From: Flavobacteriaceae bacterium
GTDB lineage: Bacteria; Bacteroidota; Bacteroidia; Flavobacteriales; Flavobacteriaceae
Assembly (NCBI GenBank): GCA_030835845.1
Contig: JAUROD010000044.1
Location: forward strand, 1-37,445
Direction: 5' to 3'
Length of the DNA stretch: 37,445 bases
Numbering within the stretch: position 1 is the first letter of the stretch; each line of letters opens with the position of its first letter. The translations under genes were made by a program, and so were the position numbers. The notes below the pieces were generated by a model that was given only the letters and a program-made list of their open reading frames with translations, searched no databases and had not been told where the DNA came from. Positions 1 through 8,945 of this stretch are shown here, one piece after another.

Positions 1-993
1 AGATGCAGCTGAACACTTTTGTCCTTGAAATTCAAAAGCACCTCTGACAATTCCAGTTGCTACTTCTTCAATATCAGCACTTGGATGGGCAACTATAAAA
101 TCTTTTCCTCCTGTTTCACCAACAATTCGAGGATATGTTTTGTAGGTATGGATTTTTTCCCCAATTCGTTGCCAAATTGTTTTGAAAATAAATGTAGATC
201 CAGTAAAGTGGATACCAGCAAAGTCAGGGGATTTCAATACAGTAGTTGTAATCATTTCGGGATCTCCCATAACCATGTTGATAACTCCATTCGGAAGTCC
301 AGCTTCTTCAAAAACATCCATGATAACTTTTGCAGAAAATATTTGATGGTCACTAGGCTTCCAAACAACTGTATTTCCCATAAGTGCTGGCGCTGCTGAT
401 AAATTACCAGCAATCGCAGTGAAATTAAAAGGGCTAACTGCATACACAAAACCTTCTAATGGACGATAGCTAAGTCGATTCCATACTCCATCACCAGAAT
501 AGGGTTGTTCAGCATAAATTTCCTCTGCAAATTGAACATTAAAACGAAGGAAATCAATGAATTCACATGCTGCATCAATTTCAGCTTGATGAGCTGTTTT
601 AGATTGAGCAAGCATAGTTGATGCATTGATTTTTGATCGATATGGACCCGCTAATAAGTCTGCAGCTTTTAAAAAAATTGTTGCTCGCTGTTCAAAGGAT
701 AATTGACTCCATTCTTTACGTGCGCTCAAAGCACTTTCAATAGCATTTTCTACATGTTTTCTTTCAGCTAAATGATATTTTCCTAAGACGTGTTTGTGAT
801 CATGAGGAGGACGCATCTCAGCGGTTGAATTTGTAAAGACAGATTCACCGTTGATTTTTAATGGTATTTCAACATGATGATTATACATTTCTCGATACAT
901 ACTGAGTAGTTGTATACGTTCTGTACTACCAGGAGAATAATTTTTTACAGGTTCGTTAAGAACTTTCGGAGTTTTAGGATAACTGTTGGACAT
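1..993 (-). CDS. pruA: 1-pyrroline-5-carboxylate dehydrogenase, N-terminal 331 residues (cut by window edge)
   Basis: Oxidises pyrroline-5-carboxylate/glutamate semialdehyde to glutamate with NAD+, the second step of proline catabolism. The start is the ATG at 993-991 (protein begins MSNSYPKTPKVLNEP); the frame is open to base 1, so the C-terminus lies outside the window. Aldehyde dehydrogenase features are clear: the cofactor-binding stretch VSPFNFTAIAGNL, the motif NTVVWKPS, HFTGST, the glutamate-containing GETGGKD, and the nucleophile cysteine in GQKCSA at about residue 327, only four codons from the edge. The N-terminal layout fits the stand-alone P5C dehydrogenase of Bacteroidota rather than the bifunctional PutA, since no proline dehydrogenase domain precedes it. 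It follows apaG by 34 bases and may be co-transcribed with it. Confidence 0.95.
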   Translation of the reverse strand, partial: MSNSYPKTPKVLNEPVKNYSPGSTERIQLLSMYREMYNHHVEIPLKINGESVFTNSTAEMRPPHDHKHVLGKYHLAERKHVENAIESALSARKEWSQLSFEQRATIFLKAADLLAGPYRSKINASTMLAQSKTAHQAEIDAACEFIDFLRFNVQFAEEIYAEQPYSGDGVWNRLSYRPLEGFVYAVSPFNFTAIAGNLSAAPALMGNTVVWKPSDHQIFSAKVIMDVFEEAGLPNGVINMVMGDPEMITTTVLKSPDFAGIHFTGSTFIFKTIWQRIGEKIHTYKTYPRIVGETGGKDFIVAHPSADIEEVATGIVRGAFEFQGQKCSAAS

Positions 994-1027
994 TGTCAAT
1001 TTTTTTTCCAAATAAAGAAAAAAAAAA

Positions 1028-1426
1028 TTAATTCAAGGCAAAAGTTGCCGCCAATTTAAATACTGGAATCTCAACTTCAAATTCTTCAGTTGAGGTATAA
1101 TTTACCATAGTGTAATATCCTTTCATTGCTCCTATTGGAGATGTGAGTAGGCAGTTAGATTGATAGGTGTGGGTAGCACCCGACTTTAAAATTGGTTTTT
1201 TCCCGATTACCCCAGAACCTTCGACATAATGTGGACGTCGATTAGATTCCATTATTTTCCAATGGCGATTGAGCAATTGGACAACATCTTTACTTTGATT
1301 GTCAATTCGGATGGTGTAACGAAAAGCATAGTGAGGCACATTGTTTTTTAAAAACGCACCTTCATACTTGGTGAGCACCGAGATTTTAATCCCTTTCGTA
1401 ACTTGTTGAATCATTGTACTATCCAT
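1028..1426 (-). CDS. apaG: ApaG family protein
   Basis: A 132-residue protein consisting almost entirely of one ApaG (DUF525) domain, an Ig-like beta fold. Family hallmarks visible are YTIRIDNQSKDVVQLLNRHW, the loop VEGSGVIGKKPIL, and TSPIGAMKGYYTM. ApaG has been linked to Co2+ resistance and Mg2+ efflux in enterobacteria, but its biochemical role is not settled, so no reaction is assigned. A second ATG five codons in (MIQQ) is a possible alternative start. It lies between the T9SS plug gene upstream (77-base gap) and pruA downstream (34-base gap), all on the minus strand, and I see no exact TANNTTTG promoter box just upstream. Confidence 0.92.
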   Translation of the reverse strand: MDSTMIQQVTKGIKISVLTKYEGAFLKNNVPHYAFRYTIRIDNQSKDVVQLLNRHWKIMESNRRPHYVEGSGVIGKKPILKSGATHTYQSNCLLTSPIGAMKGYYTMVNYTSTEEFEVEIPVFKLAATFALN

Positions 1427-1503
1427 TAACTATTAGCAAGTTAAGTAAAAAATCAACATAAAATAAAATTTTTTTAAACATTGTATTTAAATCAATAAAA
1501 AAA

Positions 1504-2748
1504 TTATTTGTTTTGTTGAAATGATTCTGCTTTTCCCCATCCTATCAGAGCATCATAACGTTGGCCAATCCCTCTGTGATAAACCAAAGCCAAATAACTG
1601 TTTTCAGTGTTGAAGTGGGTATCTGAAATGGCATTTTTTTTGAGATTACCCTCACTAATAACCACATATTTGTAATTGTAAAACCCCTGTTTTAGCAAAA
1701 GTATTCCCTCGAACAATTCTAGATTGGGGTTGTAAATTAATCTATTTTCCTCTTTTAATTCGTAATTATTGAATTTGCCATAAACATATATTTCGCTCTC
1801 ATCAAGTCCATACTGTTTCGCTAAACTAAAATACACAATACTGTAATCAGCTTCTGTATTGACATCATTTCCTTGAATTGTGTTAATTACAAAGTCCCCG
1901 TTAATATCAGGATTAAACGTATAGGGTAATCCAATTCTATTTGCGTCCGTATACAAGTAATGATGAAAAAACTCTTTTTTTTCTACAAAACTTATTTTTT
2001 GATTTGCTAAACGGATATCGGAAGTATCAAAATTTAAATATTCATTTCCCCCTTCGAATTGAGTTTGAGTGTCATACCTGTAGTCAAACTGATTGTTGTT
2101 TACAAATTGAGGAGGGGGTGAAAAAAATGAATTATCCCATTGGTTGTTTTGAATCAAAAGGACGCTCAAATCAGAGTTTGGATTTCGAACTTTAAAGCCC
2201 TTAGTTGTAATTGAATACTGTAGATTCTGATGTGTTTTAAATTTACTGATATCTTGTGTGTTTGTAATTTGAACTTTCAACTCAGCCTGATCCTCATAGA
2301 CTAAAAACTTTCTCGTAAAGACCAATTCATCATAATCGTCATAAATTTCAAGTAAATAATTTCCTGAAATTTTAAGTTGTGTTTTTTGATTTGGAAGCAG
2401 TAGGCTAAAATGGGTATACCTTTGGAGCGTACCAAATGAGGTTTTAGCATTTTCAATACGTTGATTATCAAACCCAGCTAAATAATCATTTTTTAATAAA
2501 TCGCTTTCAGTCCAGTCTTTATTGCAATGTTTGATTTTGTAATAGTAATTGGCATCTTGATTTGATAGATCGTCAAACTCAAGACGAAACGATTCGTTTA
2601 ACTTTACTAATGGAAATTGGAGGTTGTTATGTTCAGATTTAAAGACGATACTTTTCACAAAATCAACCTCAGTTTTTTCTTCAATTGTTTGGCTATTTAG
2701 TTGAAAAAACAACAAACTCCAAAGGATAGGGCAAAAGTATGTTTTCAT
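1504..2748 (-). CDS. Type IX secretion system plug protein (DUF5103 family)
   Basis: A 414-residue exported protein with an N-terminal signal peptide (MKTYFCPILWSLLFFQLNSQ) and no further membrane segments. Length, the opening IVFKSEHNNLQFPLVKLNESFRL, the central YRYDTQTQFEGGNEY, and the late YSIVYFSLA and YVYGKFNNYEL segments match my memory of the DUF5103 family. One member, in Flavobacterium johnsoniae, was found capping the periplasmic side of the SprA translocon and named Plug. It would therefore act in the periplasm, sealing the outer-membrane type IX channel when no substrate is engaged. It is transcribed away from nqrA across a 182-base divergent spacer, and apaG and pruA follow on the same strand. 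The family call is from recognition, not a search. Confidence 0.8.
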   Translation of the reverse strand: MKTYFCPILWSLLFFQLNSQTIEEKTEVDFVKSIVFKSEHNNLQFPLVKLNESFRLEFDDLSNQDANYYYKIKHCNKDWTESDLLKNDYLAGFDNQRIENAKTSFGTLQRYTHFSLLLPNQKTQLKISGNYLLEIYDDYDELVFTRKFLVYEDQAELKVQITNTQDISKFKTHQNLQYSITTKGFKVRNPNSDLSVLLIQNNQWDNSFFSPPPQFVNNNQFDYRYDTQTQFEGGNEYLNFDTSDIRLANQKISFVEKKEFFHHYLYTDANRIGLPYTFNPDINGDFVINTIQGNDVNTEADYSIVYFSLAKQYGLDESEIYVYGKFNNYELKEENRLIYNPNLELFEGILLLKQGFYNYKYVVISEGNLKKNAISDTHFNTENSYLALVYHRGIGQRYDALIGWGKAESFQQNK

Positions 2749-2869
2749 GTAGCTAAGTTACTAAAATCTTGGTGTATTTATGTTTTGTAACATATCTCAA
2801 AAAAAGTAAAGTTTAAACAAGAAAAAAAAATGTTTATAAATATCTTAATTTCCTTTGGCAAGGGTTTTT

Positions 2870-2895
2870 TTGACGACTATTAATTACTAAATTTG
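2870..2895 (+). promoter_or_regulatory. Candidate promoter of the nqr operon
   Basis: An exact Bacteroidota -7 box TAAATTTG (pattern TANNTTTG) lies at 2888-2895, with TTG at 2870-2872 as a possible -33 element. The spacing of 15 bases is shorter than the usual 17-23, so the -33 assignment is weak. Transcription would begin near 2900, about 30 bases before the nqrA ATG. No Shine-Dalgarno sequence precedes nqrA, as is common in this phylum. Confidence 0.5.
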
Positions 2896-2930
2896 CATGA
2901 ATTTTAGAATTTAACAGAATCTATACACTC

Positions 2931-4286
2931 ATGTCCAAAGACATACGAATTCGGAAAGGTTTTAATTTAAATCTTGACGGTGAGGCTAACAAAATTTTTG
3001 CTGAAATTTCTCCCAGTAAAACATTTGCTCTAAAGCCAGACGATTTTTTTGGATCAACACCTAAAATGTTGGTCAAAGAAGGAGAGAAAGTAAAAAAGGG
3101 TACTCCTTTATTTTTTTCAAAAAATAATCCGAAAATACATTTTGTGTCTCCAGTAGGTGGTGATGTAACTGCTATTGTTAGGGGTGCTAAAAGGAAAATC
3201 TTAGAGGTTGTTGTAACTGCTTCCGAATCTCAGGAGAGTATCAAACACGATATCCCTTCTATTGATAAGATTGACATTAACGAAACAAAAGAAATTTTAC
3301 TCAAATCAGGTGCTTGGCCATTCATTATTCAACGTCCTTATGGAACTATTGCAAACCCTGAGGATAAGCCAAAAGCTATTTTTATTTCTGCTTTTTCAAC
3401 GGCTCCATTAAATGTAGAATATAGTTTTATAATTAAGAATCATATCGCGCAGTTTCAAAAGGGAATTCAAGTGTTAAATAAACTTGTACCTAATTGTGTA
3501 AATCTAGTAGTTGATGGGAATTTTAGCGCATTATTTGAGCAAATTTCTGAGGTCAACCTAACCAAAGTTACTGGACTGCATCCAGCTGGTAATGTGGGTG
3601 TTCAAATACATCATATAGATCCAATCAATGCGGGAGAGAAGGTATGGGTAATTAGACCAGAAGATGTAGTTAATATTGGGAAACTTTTTACTACTGGTGA
3701 ATTTTCAGCACAACGAACTGTAGCAATTGCAGGTACTTCGGTAAAAAACCCTCAATATTATAAAAGTACAATTGGTTCTTCAATATATTCATTGTTGGCA
3801 AAGACTCAGCTTGAAGATGAAAAACCTAATCGAATAATCAATGGAGATGTACTCTCTGGATCTGCAACCTCTATTGATGGATATCTAGGATATTACAACA
3901 ACTTAATATCTATTATTCCAGAGGGAAATGACTATAGAATGTTTGGGTGGTTACCTTTTGTAGATAACTCTATACCAAGTATGTCAAAAACCTCTTTATC
4001 ATGGTTATTTGGTAAACAAAAAGCAAAAGTGAACACAAACATGAATGGTGAAGAAAGAGCATTGGTTGTGACAGGTGAAATGGAACGTGTTTTACCAATG
4101 GATATATACCCAATGCAATTACTAAAGGCAATTTTGATCGAAGATATTGAGCGAATGGAGGCTCTTGGTATTTACGAAGTTGTTCCTGAAGATTTTGCAT
4201 TGATTGACTATTCGAGTACTTCTAAAATTGAAGCTCAGGAAATTATACGACAAGGAATTGAATTAATGTTAAAAGAAGAAGGATAA
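2931..4286 (+). CDS. nqrA: Na+-translocating NADH:quinone reductase subunit A
   Basis: NqrA is the soluble cytoplasmic subunit of the six-subunit NQR pump and carries no covalent cofactor. The 451-residue protein starts with the family-typical IRIRKGFNLNLDGEA. It contains VSPVGGDVTAIVRGAKRKI (a barrel-sandwich-like region near residues 74-92), GAWPFIIQRPYGTIANPEDKP (about residues 126-146) and the GLHPAGNVGVQIHHIDP segment (about 217-233) typical of NqrA. It is the first gene of the operon, with nqrB following after 9 bases. Length and start agree with the family; nothing looks truncated. Confidence 0.96.
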   Translation: MSKDIRIRKGFNLNLDGEANKIFAEISPSKTFALKPDDFFGSTPKMLVKEGEKVKKGTPLFFSKNNPKIHFVSPVGGDVTAIVRGAKRKILEVVVTASESQESIKHDIPSIDKIDINETKEILLKSGAWPFIIQRPYGTIANPEDKPKAIFISAFSTAPLNVEYSFIIKNHIAQFQKGIQVLNKLVPNCVNLVVDGNFSALFEQISEVNLTKVTGLHPAGNVGVQIHHIDPINAGEKVWVIRPEDVVNIGKLFTTGEFSAQRTVAIAGTSVKNPQYYKSTIGSSIYSLLAKTQLEDEKPNRIINGDVLSGSATSIDGYLGYYNNLISIIPEGNDYRMFGWLPFVDNSIPSMSKTSLSWLFGKQKAKVNTNMNGEERALVVTGEMERVLPMDIYPMQLLKAILIEDIERMEALGIYEVVPEDFALIDYSSTSKIEAQEIIRQGIELMLKEEG

Positions 4287-4295
4287 AAATAACCT

Positions 4296-5453
4296 ATGAA
4301 ATTTTTAAGAAAATCTCTCGATAACCTAAAAAAACCTTTCCAAAAAGGAGAAAAGTTCGAACGTTTTGCACCTGCAATAAATGCTTTTGATACTTTTTTA
4401 TTTGTACCAAATCACACCACTCATAAAGGAGCGCACATTCGTGATGCTGTGGATTTGAAACGTACAATGGTAACCGTAATTATTGCTTTAATGCCAGCTT
4501 TAATTTATGGAATTTACAATACTGGATATCAGTATTTAGCACAAACGGGCGAAGCATTTACATTTATGGATGCCTTTATCCATGGATCATGGAAAATTAT
4601 TCCAATGATTGCCGTTTCTTATATCGTTGGTCTAACCATTGAATTTATTTTTGCTATTTACAGAGGGCACGAAGTGAATGAGGGATACTTGGTGACAGGA
4701 TTACTTATCCCAATGATCATGCCCGTTGACATTCCATTATGGATGGTTGCTGTTTCTGTTGCTTTTGCAGTTTTAATTGCTAAAGAGGCTTTTGGAGGTA
4801 CTGGGATGAATATTTTGAATCCAGCATTAACTGCTCGTGCATTTGCCTTTTTCGCCTATCCAACATACATGTCAGGAAACAAAGTTTGGGTTTCTGAAGC
4901 TTCCAATATTGATGGTGTTTCTGGAGAAACAATCCTAGGTAGCTTGGCAGCTGGAAGTGATGTAAGTTATACATTCTTTGAAATGTTTCAAGGTGCTATC
5001 CCTGGATCAATTGCCGAAACATCAACCCTTTGGGTTGCAGTGGGTGCACTTATTTTGATTTTTACAGGAGTAGGAAGTTGGCGTATAATTCTTGGAGGAA
5101 TAGGTGGTGCAGCTTTAATGGGCTTCCTGTTTAACCTATGGAGCGCAAACGCACTGATGAGTTTTGATTGGATGAATCATCTGGTTGTAGGTGGATTTGC
5201 TTTTGGTATTGTATTTATGGCCACAGATCCTGTTTCTGCTGCACAAACAAACAAAGGAAAGTGGATATATGGTATTTTAGTGGGTATCTTCTGTATTCTA
5301 ATACGAGTATTCAACCCTGCTTATCCTGAAGGTGTTATGCTCGCTATTCTTTTAATGAATGTATTTGCACCAACAATTGATCATTACGTAATTGAAGGAA
5401 ATATTAATCGTAGAAAAAAGCGCTGGTCTTCAGCACAACTAAAAACAACATAG
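4296..5453 (+). CDS. nqrB: Na+-translocating NADH:quinone reductase subunit B
   Basis: An integral membrane subunit of 385 residues with many hydrophobic helices. In known NQR it carries a covalent FMN, attached by phosphoester to a threonine, and riboflavin, and it forms a large part of the Na+ path. The flavinylation-type motif is DGVSGETIL, with the likely FMN-bearing residue Thr212. Families studied so far usually show SGAT here, so the alanine-to-glutamate difference is notable. Other family signatures are RGHEVNEGYLVTGLLIPMI, NPALTARAFAFFAYP and FMATDPVSAAQTNKGKWIYG. nqrC starts one base after the stop codon, so translation is probably coupled. Confidence 0.96.
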   Translation: MKFLRKSLDNLKKPFQKGEKFERFAPAINAFDTFLFVPNHTTHKGAHIRDAVDLKRTMVTVIIALMPALIYGIYNTGYQYLAQTGEAFTFMDAFIHGSWKIIPMIAVSYIVGLTIEFIFAIYRGHEVNEGYLVTGLLIPMIMPVDIPLWMVAVSVAFAVLIAKEAFGGTGMNILNPALTARAFAFFAYPTYMSGNKVWVSEASNIDGVSGETILGSLAAGSDVSYTFFEMFQGAIPGSIAETSTLWVAVGALILIFTGVGSWRIILGGIGGAALMGFLFNLWSANALMSFDWMNHLVVGGFAFGIVFMATDPVSAAQTNKGKWIYGILVGIFCILIRVFNPAYPEGVMLAILLMNVFAPTIDHYVIEGNINRRKKRWSSAQLKTT

Positions 5454-5454
5454 G

Positions 5455-6252
5455 ATGAACAGAGATAGTAATTCATATACCTTTCTTTTTGCTGCAATCA
5501 TGGTTATGGTTGTTGCTTCTTCCCTCGCATTTACAGCTACTGCCTTAAAAGATAAGCAGAACGATAATGTGCGTAAAGAAAAAATGCAAAATATCTTATC
5601 GACTATTGGAATTGAAACCAGTCGTGAAGATTCAGAAGAGTTTTATAATAAGTACATTACAGAACAATTAGCACTTACTCTAGAGGGTTCAGATGATACT
5701 TCGAAAAATGCCTTCAAAATTGAATTGGCAACTGAGACAAAAAAGCCAGTAGATCAGCAGCGATTCCCAATGTATATTGCTCAATTAGACGATACTAAAT
5801 ATTATATAATTCCGCTTCGAGGAGCTGGGTTGTGGAATGCTATTTGGGGATATGTTGCTTTAGAGAGAGATCTTAATACAATAAAAGGTGTTGTATTTGA
5901 TCACCAAGGAGAAACTGCTGGTTTAGGAGCTGAAATTACTCAAACTTGGTTTCAAGACCGTTTTGTAGGAGAAAAAGTTTTTGATACCAATGGAAACTTA
6001 GCAGGTATTAATGTGTCCAAAACAAATAATGACCCACAAGGACTTGATAAATTAGATCATGAAGTTGATGCAATTTCAGGAGCTACTATTACTGGTGATG
6101 GAGTTACTGCAATGATTAGTGAAAGACTAGCTCATTACACACCTTACATAAACAATATAAAAACTGCTTTAAACAAACTTAACGCTTCTCAAGAAAATGA
6201 ATTGCAAGAGTCTGTTGAAGTACAATTAGAACCAATAGCTTATCAAAATTAA
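5455..6252 (+). CDS. nqrC: Na+-translocating NADH:quinone reductase subunit C
   Basis: A 265-residue subunit with one N-terminal membrane helix (about residues 8-29) followed by an extracytoplasmic FMN-binding domain. The covalent FMN site is the motif DAISGATIT, in which Thr211 should receive FMN from ApbE, whose gene lies about 3 kb downstream. Further signatures are PLRGAGLWNAIWGYVAL and HQGETAGLGAEI. The acidic C-terminal tail after about residue 240 is variable. It sits directly between nqrB (one-base gap) and nqrD (four-base gap). Confidence 0.95.
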   Translation: MNRDSNSYTFLFAAIMVMVVASSLAFTATALKDKQNDNVRKEKMQNILSTIGIETSREDSEEFYNKYITEQLALTLEGSDDTSKNAFKIELATETKKPVDQQRFPMYIAQLDDTKYYIIPLRGAGLWNAIWGYVALERDLNTIKGVVFDHQGETAGLGAEITQTWFQDRFVGEKVFDTNGNLAGINVSKTNNDPQGLDKLDHEVDAISGATITGDGVTAMISERLAHYTPYINNIKTALNKLNASQENELQESVEVQLEPIAYQN

Positions 6253-6256
6253 AAAT

Positions 6257-6949
6257 ATGGCTAAGGAAAACACACCCAAACAAAAACCAACTTTGTTTTT
6301 TGTGAATAAGAACAGTGAGCCTCTCTTTTCAAAAAAGAACAGAGCTTTATTATCCGATCCAATGGATGATAATAACCCAATTACCGTTCAGGTTTTAGGA
6401 ATTTGTTCAGCTTTAGCAATCACAGTTCAGTTGAAGCCAGCCATTGTGATGAGTATATCAGTTTTGGTTGTAATGGCAGCCTCAAACGTAATTATTTCTT
6501 TATTGCGTAACCTTATTCCAAACCGTATAAGAATTATCGTACAACTTGTTGTGGTTGCTGCTATGGTTGTTCTGGTTGATCAAGTACTTAAAGCATTTGC
6601 ATATGACGTGTATAAAGAACTTTCCATTTTTATTGGATTAATCATTACAAACTGTATTGTAATGGGTCGTTTAGAGGCCTTTGCTTTGGGTAATGGAGTT
6701 TGGAAATCATTTCTTGATGGGATAGGAAATGCGGCTGGATACGGTTTTATTCTAATCGTGGTAGCTTTCTTTAGAGAATTATTAGGATCTGGAAAACTAC
6801 TTGGATATCAGGTTGTTCCTGATGCATTATACGCAATGGGTTATGAAAACAATGGACTAATGTTGTTGTCCCCAATGGCATTAATTACTGTAGGTGTATT
6901 TATATGGTTCCAGCGTTCACGTAACCGTAAACTCATCGAAAAAAACTAA
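6257..6949 (+). CDS. nqrD: Na+-translocating NADH:quinone reductase subunit D
   Basis: A 230-residue membrane protein of the NqrD/RnfE family. A hydrophilic N-terminal extension of about 38 residues precedes about six membrane helices. The two half-membrane cysteines that, with those of NqrE, hold an iron-sulfur centre in known NQR structures are present: Cys50 in VLGICSALA and Cys133 in ITNCIVMGRLEAFA. The motif GNAAGYGFILIVVAFFRELLGSGKLLG is recognisable in the second half. nqrE begins three bases after the stop codon. Confidence 0.95.
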   Translation: MAKENTPKQKPTLFFVNKNSEPLFSKKNRALLSDPMDDNNPITVQVLGICSALAITVQLKPAIVMSISVLVVMAASNVIISLLRNLIPNRIRIIVQLVVVAAMVVLVDQVLKAFAYDVYKELSIFIGLIITNCIVMGRLEAFALGNGVWKSFLDGIGNAAGYGFILIVVAFFRELLGSGKLLGYQVVPDALYAMGYENNGLMLLSPMALITVGVFIWFQRSRNRKLIEKN

Positions 6950-6952
6950 TTC

Positions 6953-7570
6953 ATGGAAGCATACGTAAATTTATTTGTCAAAAGCATTTTCATCGAAAAT
7001 ATGATTTTTGCATATTTTCTTGGAATGTGTTCATATTTAGCGGTTTCAAAAACCGTAAAAACTGCAGTAGGTTTAGGAGCTGCGGTAATTTTTGTATTAT
7101 CTATTACAGTGCCTATTAACTTTTTATTAGACACCTATTTATTGAAACCGGGAGCACTTGCTTGGTTGGGAGCTGAGTACGCTGATTTAGATCTTAGTTT
7201 TCTAAGTTTCATTATGTTTATAGCGGTAATCGCCTCAATGGTTCAACTTGTAGAAATGATTGTCGAAAAATTTGCTCCAGCACTTTATGGTGCACTGGGT
7301 ATATTTTTACCTCTTATAGCTGTGAATTGCGCAATTCTTGGAGGCTCATTATTTATGCAACAAAAAGATTTTATTGGAGTTGGTGAGTCAGCTGTTTATG
7401 GATTTGGGTCTGGAATAGGATGGTTTTTGGCAATTATCGCAATTGCAGCTATTCGTGAGAAAATTACGTATTCAAATGTACCTGCTCCGTTAAGAGGATT
7501 AGGAATTACTTTCATCATTACTGGTTTAATGGCGATTGGTTTTATGAGTTTCATGGGAATTAAATTATAA
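6953..7570 (+). CDS. nqrE: Na+-translocating NADH:quinone reductase subunit E
   Basis: A 205-residue membrane protein paralogous to NqrD, with about six helices and inverted topology relative to it. The conserved cysteines are Cys26 ([13 protein letters not shown]) and Cys126 ([11 protein letters not shown]), the expected partners of the NqrD cysteines for the shared iron-sulfur centre. Length and start ([17 protein letters not shown]) match the family closely. It lies in the operon three bases after nqrD and eight bases before nqrF. Confidence 0.96.
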   Translation: MEAYVNLFVKSIFIENMIFAYFLGMCSYLAVSKTVKTAVGLGAAVIFVLSITVPINFLLDTYLLKPGALAWLGAEYADLDLSFLSFIMFIAVIASMVQLVEMIVEKFAPALYGALGIFLPLIAVNCAILGGSLFMQQKDFIGVGESAVYGFGSGIGWFLAIIAIAAIREKITYSNVPAPLRGLGITFIITGLMAIGFMSFMGIKL

Positions 7571-7578
7571 CAAGAGCA

Positions 7579-8874
7579 ATGGATTATACAATTATTTTAG
7601 CGAGTGTCGTCGTTTTTTTAGGAATCATATTTTTGTTGGTTGCTATGTTGTTGGGTGCTAAAGCGAAACTATTGCCTTCAGGACCAGTATCATTACTGAT
7701 AAATGGTGGGAATAATGTTGAAGTTTCTTCTGGAAGCACTTTATTAAACACATTAGGAAACAATAAAATCTTTTTACCATCAGCTTGTGGTGGTGGAGGT
7801 ACTTGTATTCAATGTAAGTGTCAAGTAATAGAAGGTGGAGGTGAGATTTTACCTACCGAAAAACCACACTTTACAAGAAAAGAAATTGCTGAAGGTTGGC
7901 GTTTAGGATGTCAAGTTAAGGTAAAAGAAAATATGGTTATTCAGGTTCCTGAAGAAGTTTTTGGAATCAAAAAATGGGAAGCCACTGTAGTTCGTAATTG
8001 GAACGTAGCTTCATTCATCAAAGAATTTGTTGTTGAATTACCTGAAGAAATGGACTATAAAGCAGGAGGATACATTCAGATTGAGATCCCCGAATGCGAG
8101 GTAAATTATCAGGAAATTGATATATCTGCCCATCCAGAGGAGCATCCAGGAGAGCCAGACAAATTTAAACTTGAATGGGATAAATTTGATCTTTGGCCAC
8201 TCGTGATGAAAAATCCAGAAACAGTTGAGCGAGCTTATTCAATGGCTTCATACCCTGCGGAGGGTAGAGAGGTTATGCTCAATGTACGTATTGCTACCCC
8301 ACCATGGGACCGTGCTAAAAATAACTGGATGGATGTAAATCCAGGGATTGCATCTTCTTATATTTTTAGTAAGAAACCGGGGGATAAGGTGACTATTTCA
8401 GGACCTTTTGGTGAGTTTTTCATCAATGAGTCTGAATCTGAAATGTTATATGTTGGTGGAGGTGCTGGAATGGCACCAATGCGATCTCATTTATATGAAT
8501 TATTCCGTACAATCAAAACAGGACGAAAAGTTACATTTTGGTACGGTGGAAGATCGAAAAGAGAATTGTTTTATTTAGATCATTTCAGAGCTCTTGAAAA
8601 AGACTTTCCTAATTTTAAATTTTATGTGGCACTTTCCGAGCCAATGGAAGAAGATAATTGGCAAATAAAGGATGGTCTCGATGGCGATGGTGATGGATTT
8701 AAAGGATTTGTTCATCAAGTTGTTATTGACAATTATTTATCAGAACACGAATCTCCCGAGGATATTGAAGTATACTTCTGTGGTCCTCCATTAATGAATC
8801 AAGCAGTCGAAAAAATGGCTGATGACTTTGGAATTCCTCCTGAAAATGTTCGTTTTGACGATTTTGGAGGATAA
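7579..8874 (+). CDS. nqrF: Na+-translocating NADH:quinone reductase subunit F
   Basis: The electron-input subunit: it oxidises NADH via FAD and passes electrons to a 2Fe-2S centre. The order is one N-terminal helix (about residues 4-26), a ferredoxin domain with cluster ligands Cys70, Cys76, Cys79 and Cys111 (ACGGGGTCIQCKC and GCQVKV), an FAD-binding domain with RAYSMASYP (218-226), and an NADH-binding domain with GGGAGMAPMRSHLYEL (from 293) and CGPPLMNQAV near the C-terminus. At 431 residues it is slightly longer than the roughly 410 typical of proteobacterial NqrF, the extra length lying near residues 172-200. A strong stem-loop terminator follows immediately. Confidence 0.97.
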   Translation: MDYTIILASVVVFLGIIFLLVAMLLGAKAKLLPSGPVSLLINGGNNVEVSSGSTLLNTLGNNKIFLPSACGGGGTCIQCKCQVIEGGGEILPTEKPHFTRKEIAEGWRLGCQVKVKENMVIQVPEEVFGIKKWEATVVRNWNVASFIKEFVVELPEEMDYKAGGYIQIEIPECEVNYQEIDISAHPEEHPGEPDKFKLEWDKFDLWPLVMKNPETVERAYSMASYPAEGREVMLNVRIATPPWDRAKNNWMDVNPGIASSYIFSKKPGDKVTISGPFGEFFINESESEMLYVGGGAGMAPMRSHLYELFRTIKTGRKVTFWYGGRSKRELFYLDHFRALEKDFPNFKFYVALSEPMEEDNWQIKDGLDGDGDGFKGFVHQVVIDNYLSEHESPEDIEVYFCGPPLMNQAVEKMADDFGIPPENVRFDDFGG

Positions 8875-8884
8875 TATTACTTCC

Positions 8885-8917
8885 AAAAGGGCTACTATTG
8901 TAGCCCTTTTTTGTTTT
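8885..8917 (+). terminator. Rho-independent terminator after nqrF
   Basis: A perfect 11-base-pair stem, AAAAGGGCTAC (8885-8895) with GTAGCCCTTTT (8900-8910), has a four-base loop TATT and is followed by a T-rich tail (8907-8917). It starts 11 bases after the nqrF stop codon. It separates the six NQR structural genes from the following small gene and apbE, so it may reduce or modulate read-through into them. Confidence 0.85.
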
Positions 8918-8945
8918 ATAAATAGATTGACTTAGACAATTGGCT

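Noticed and set aside
1941-2195. Plus-strand open frame inside the T9SS plug gene
   Set aside because: Fully contained in a conserved gene on the other strand; no family features.
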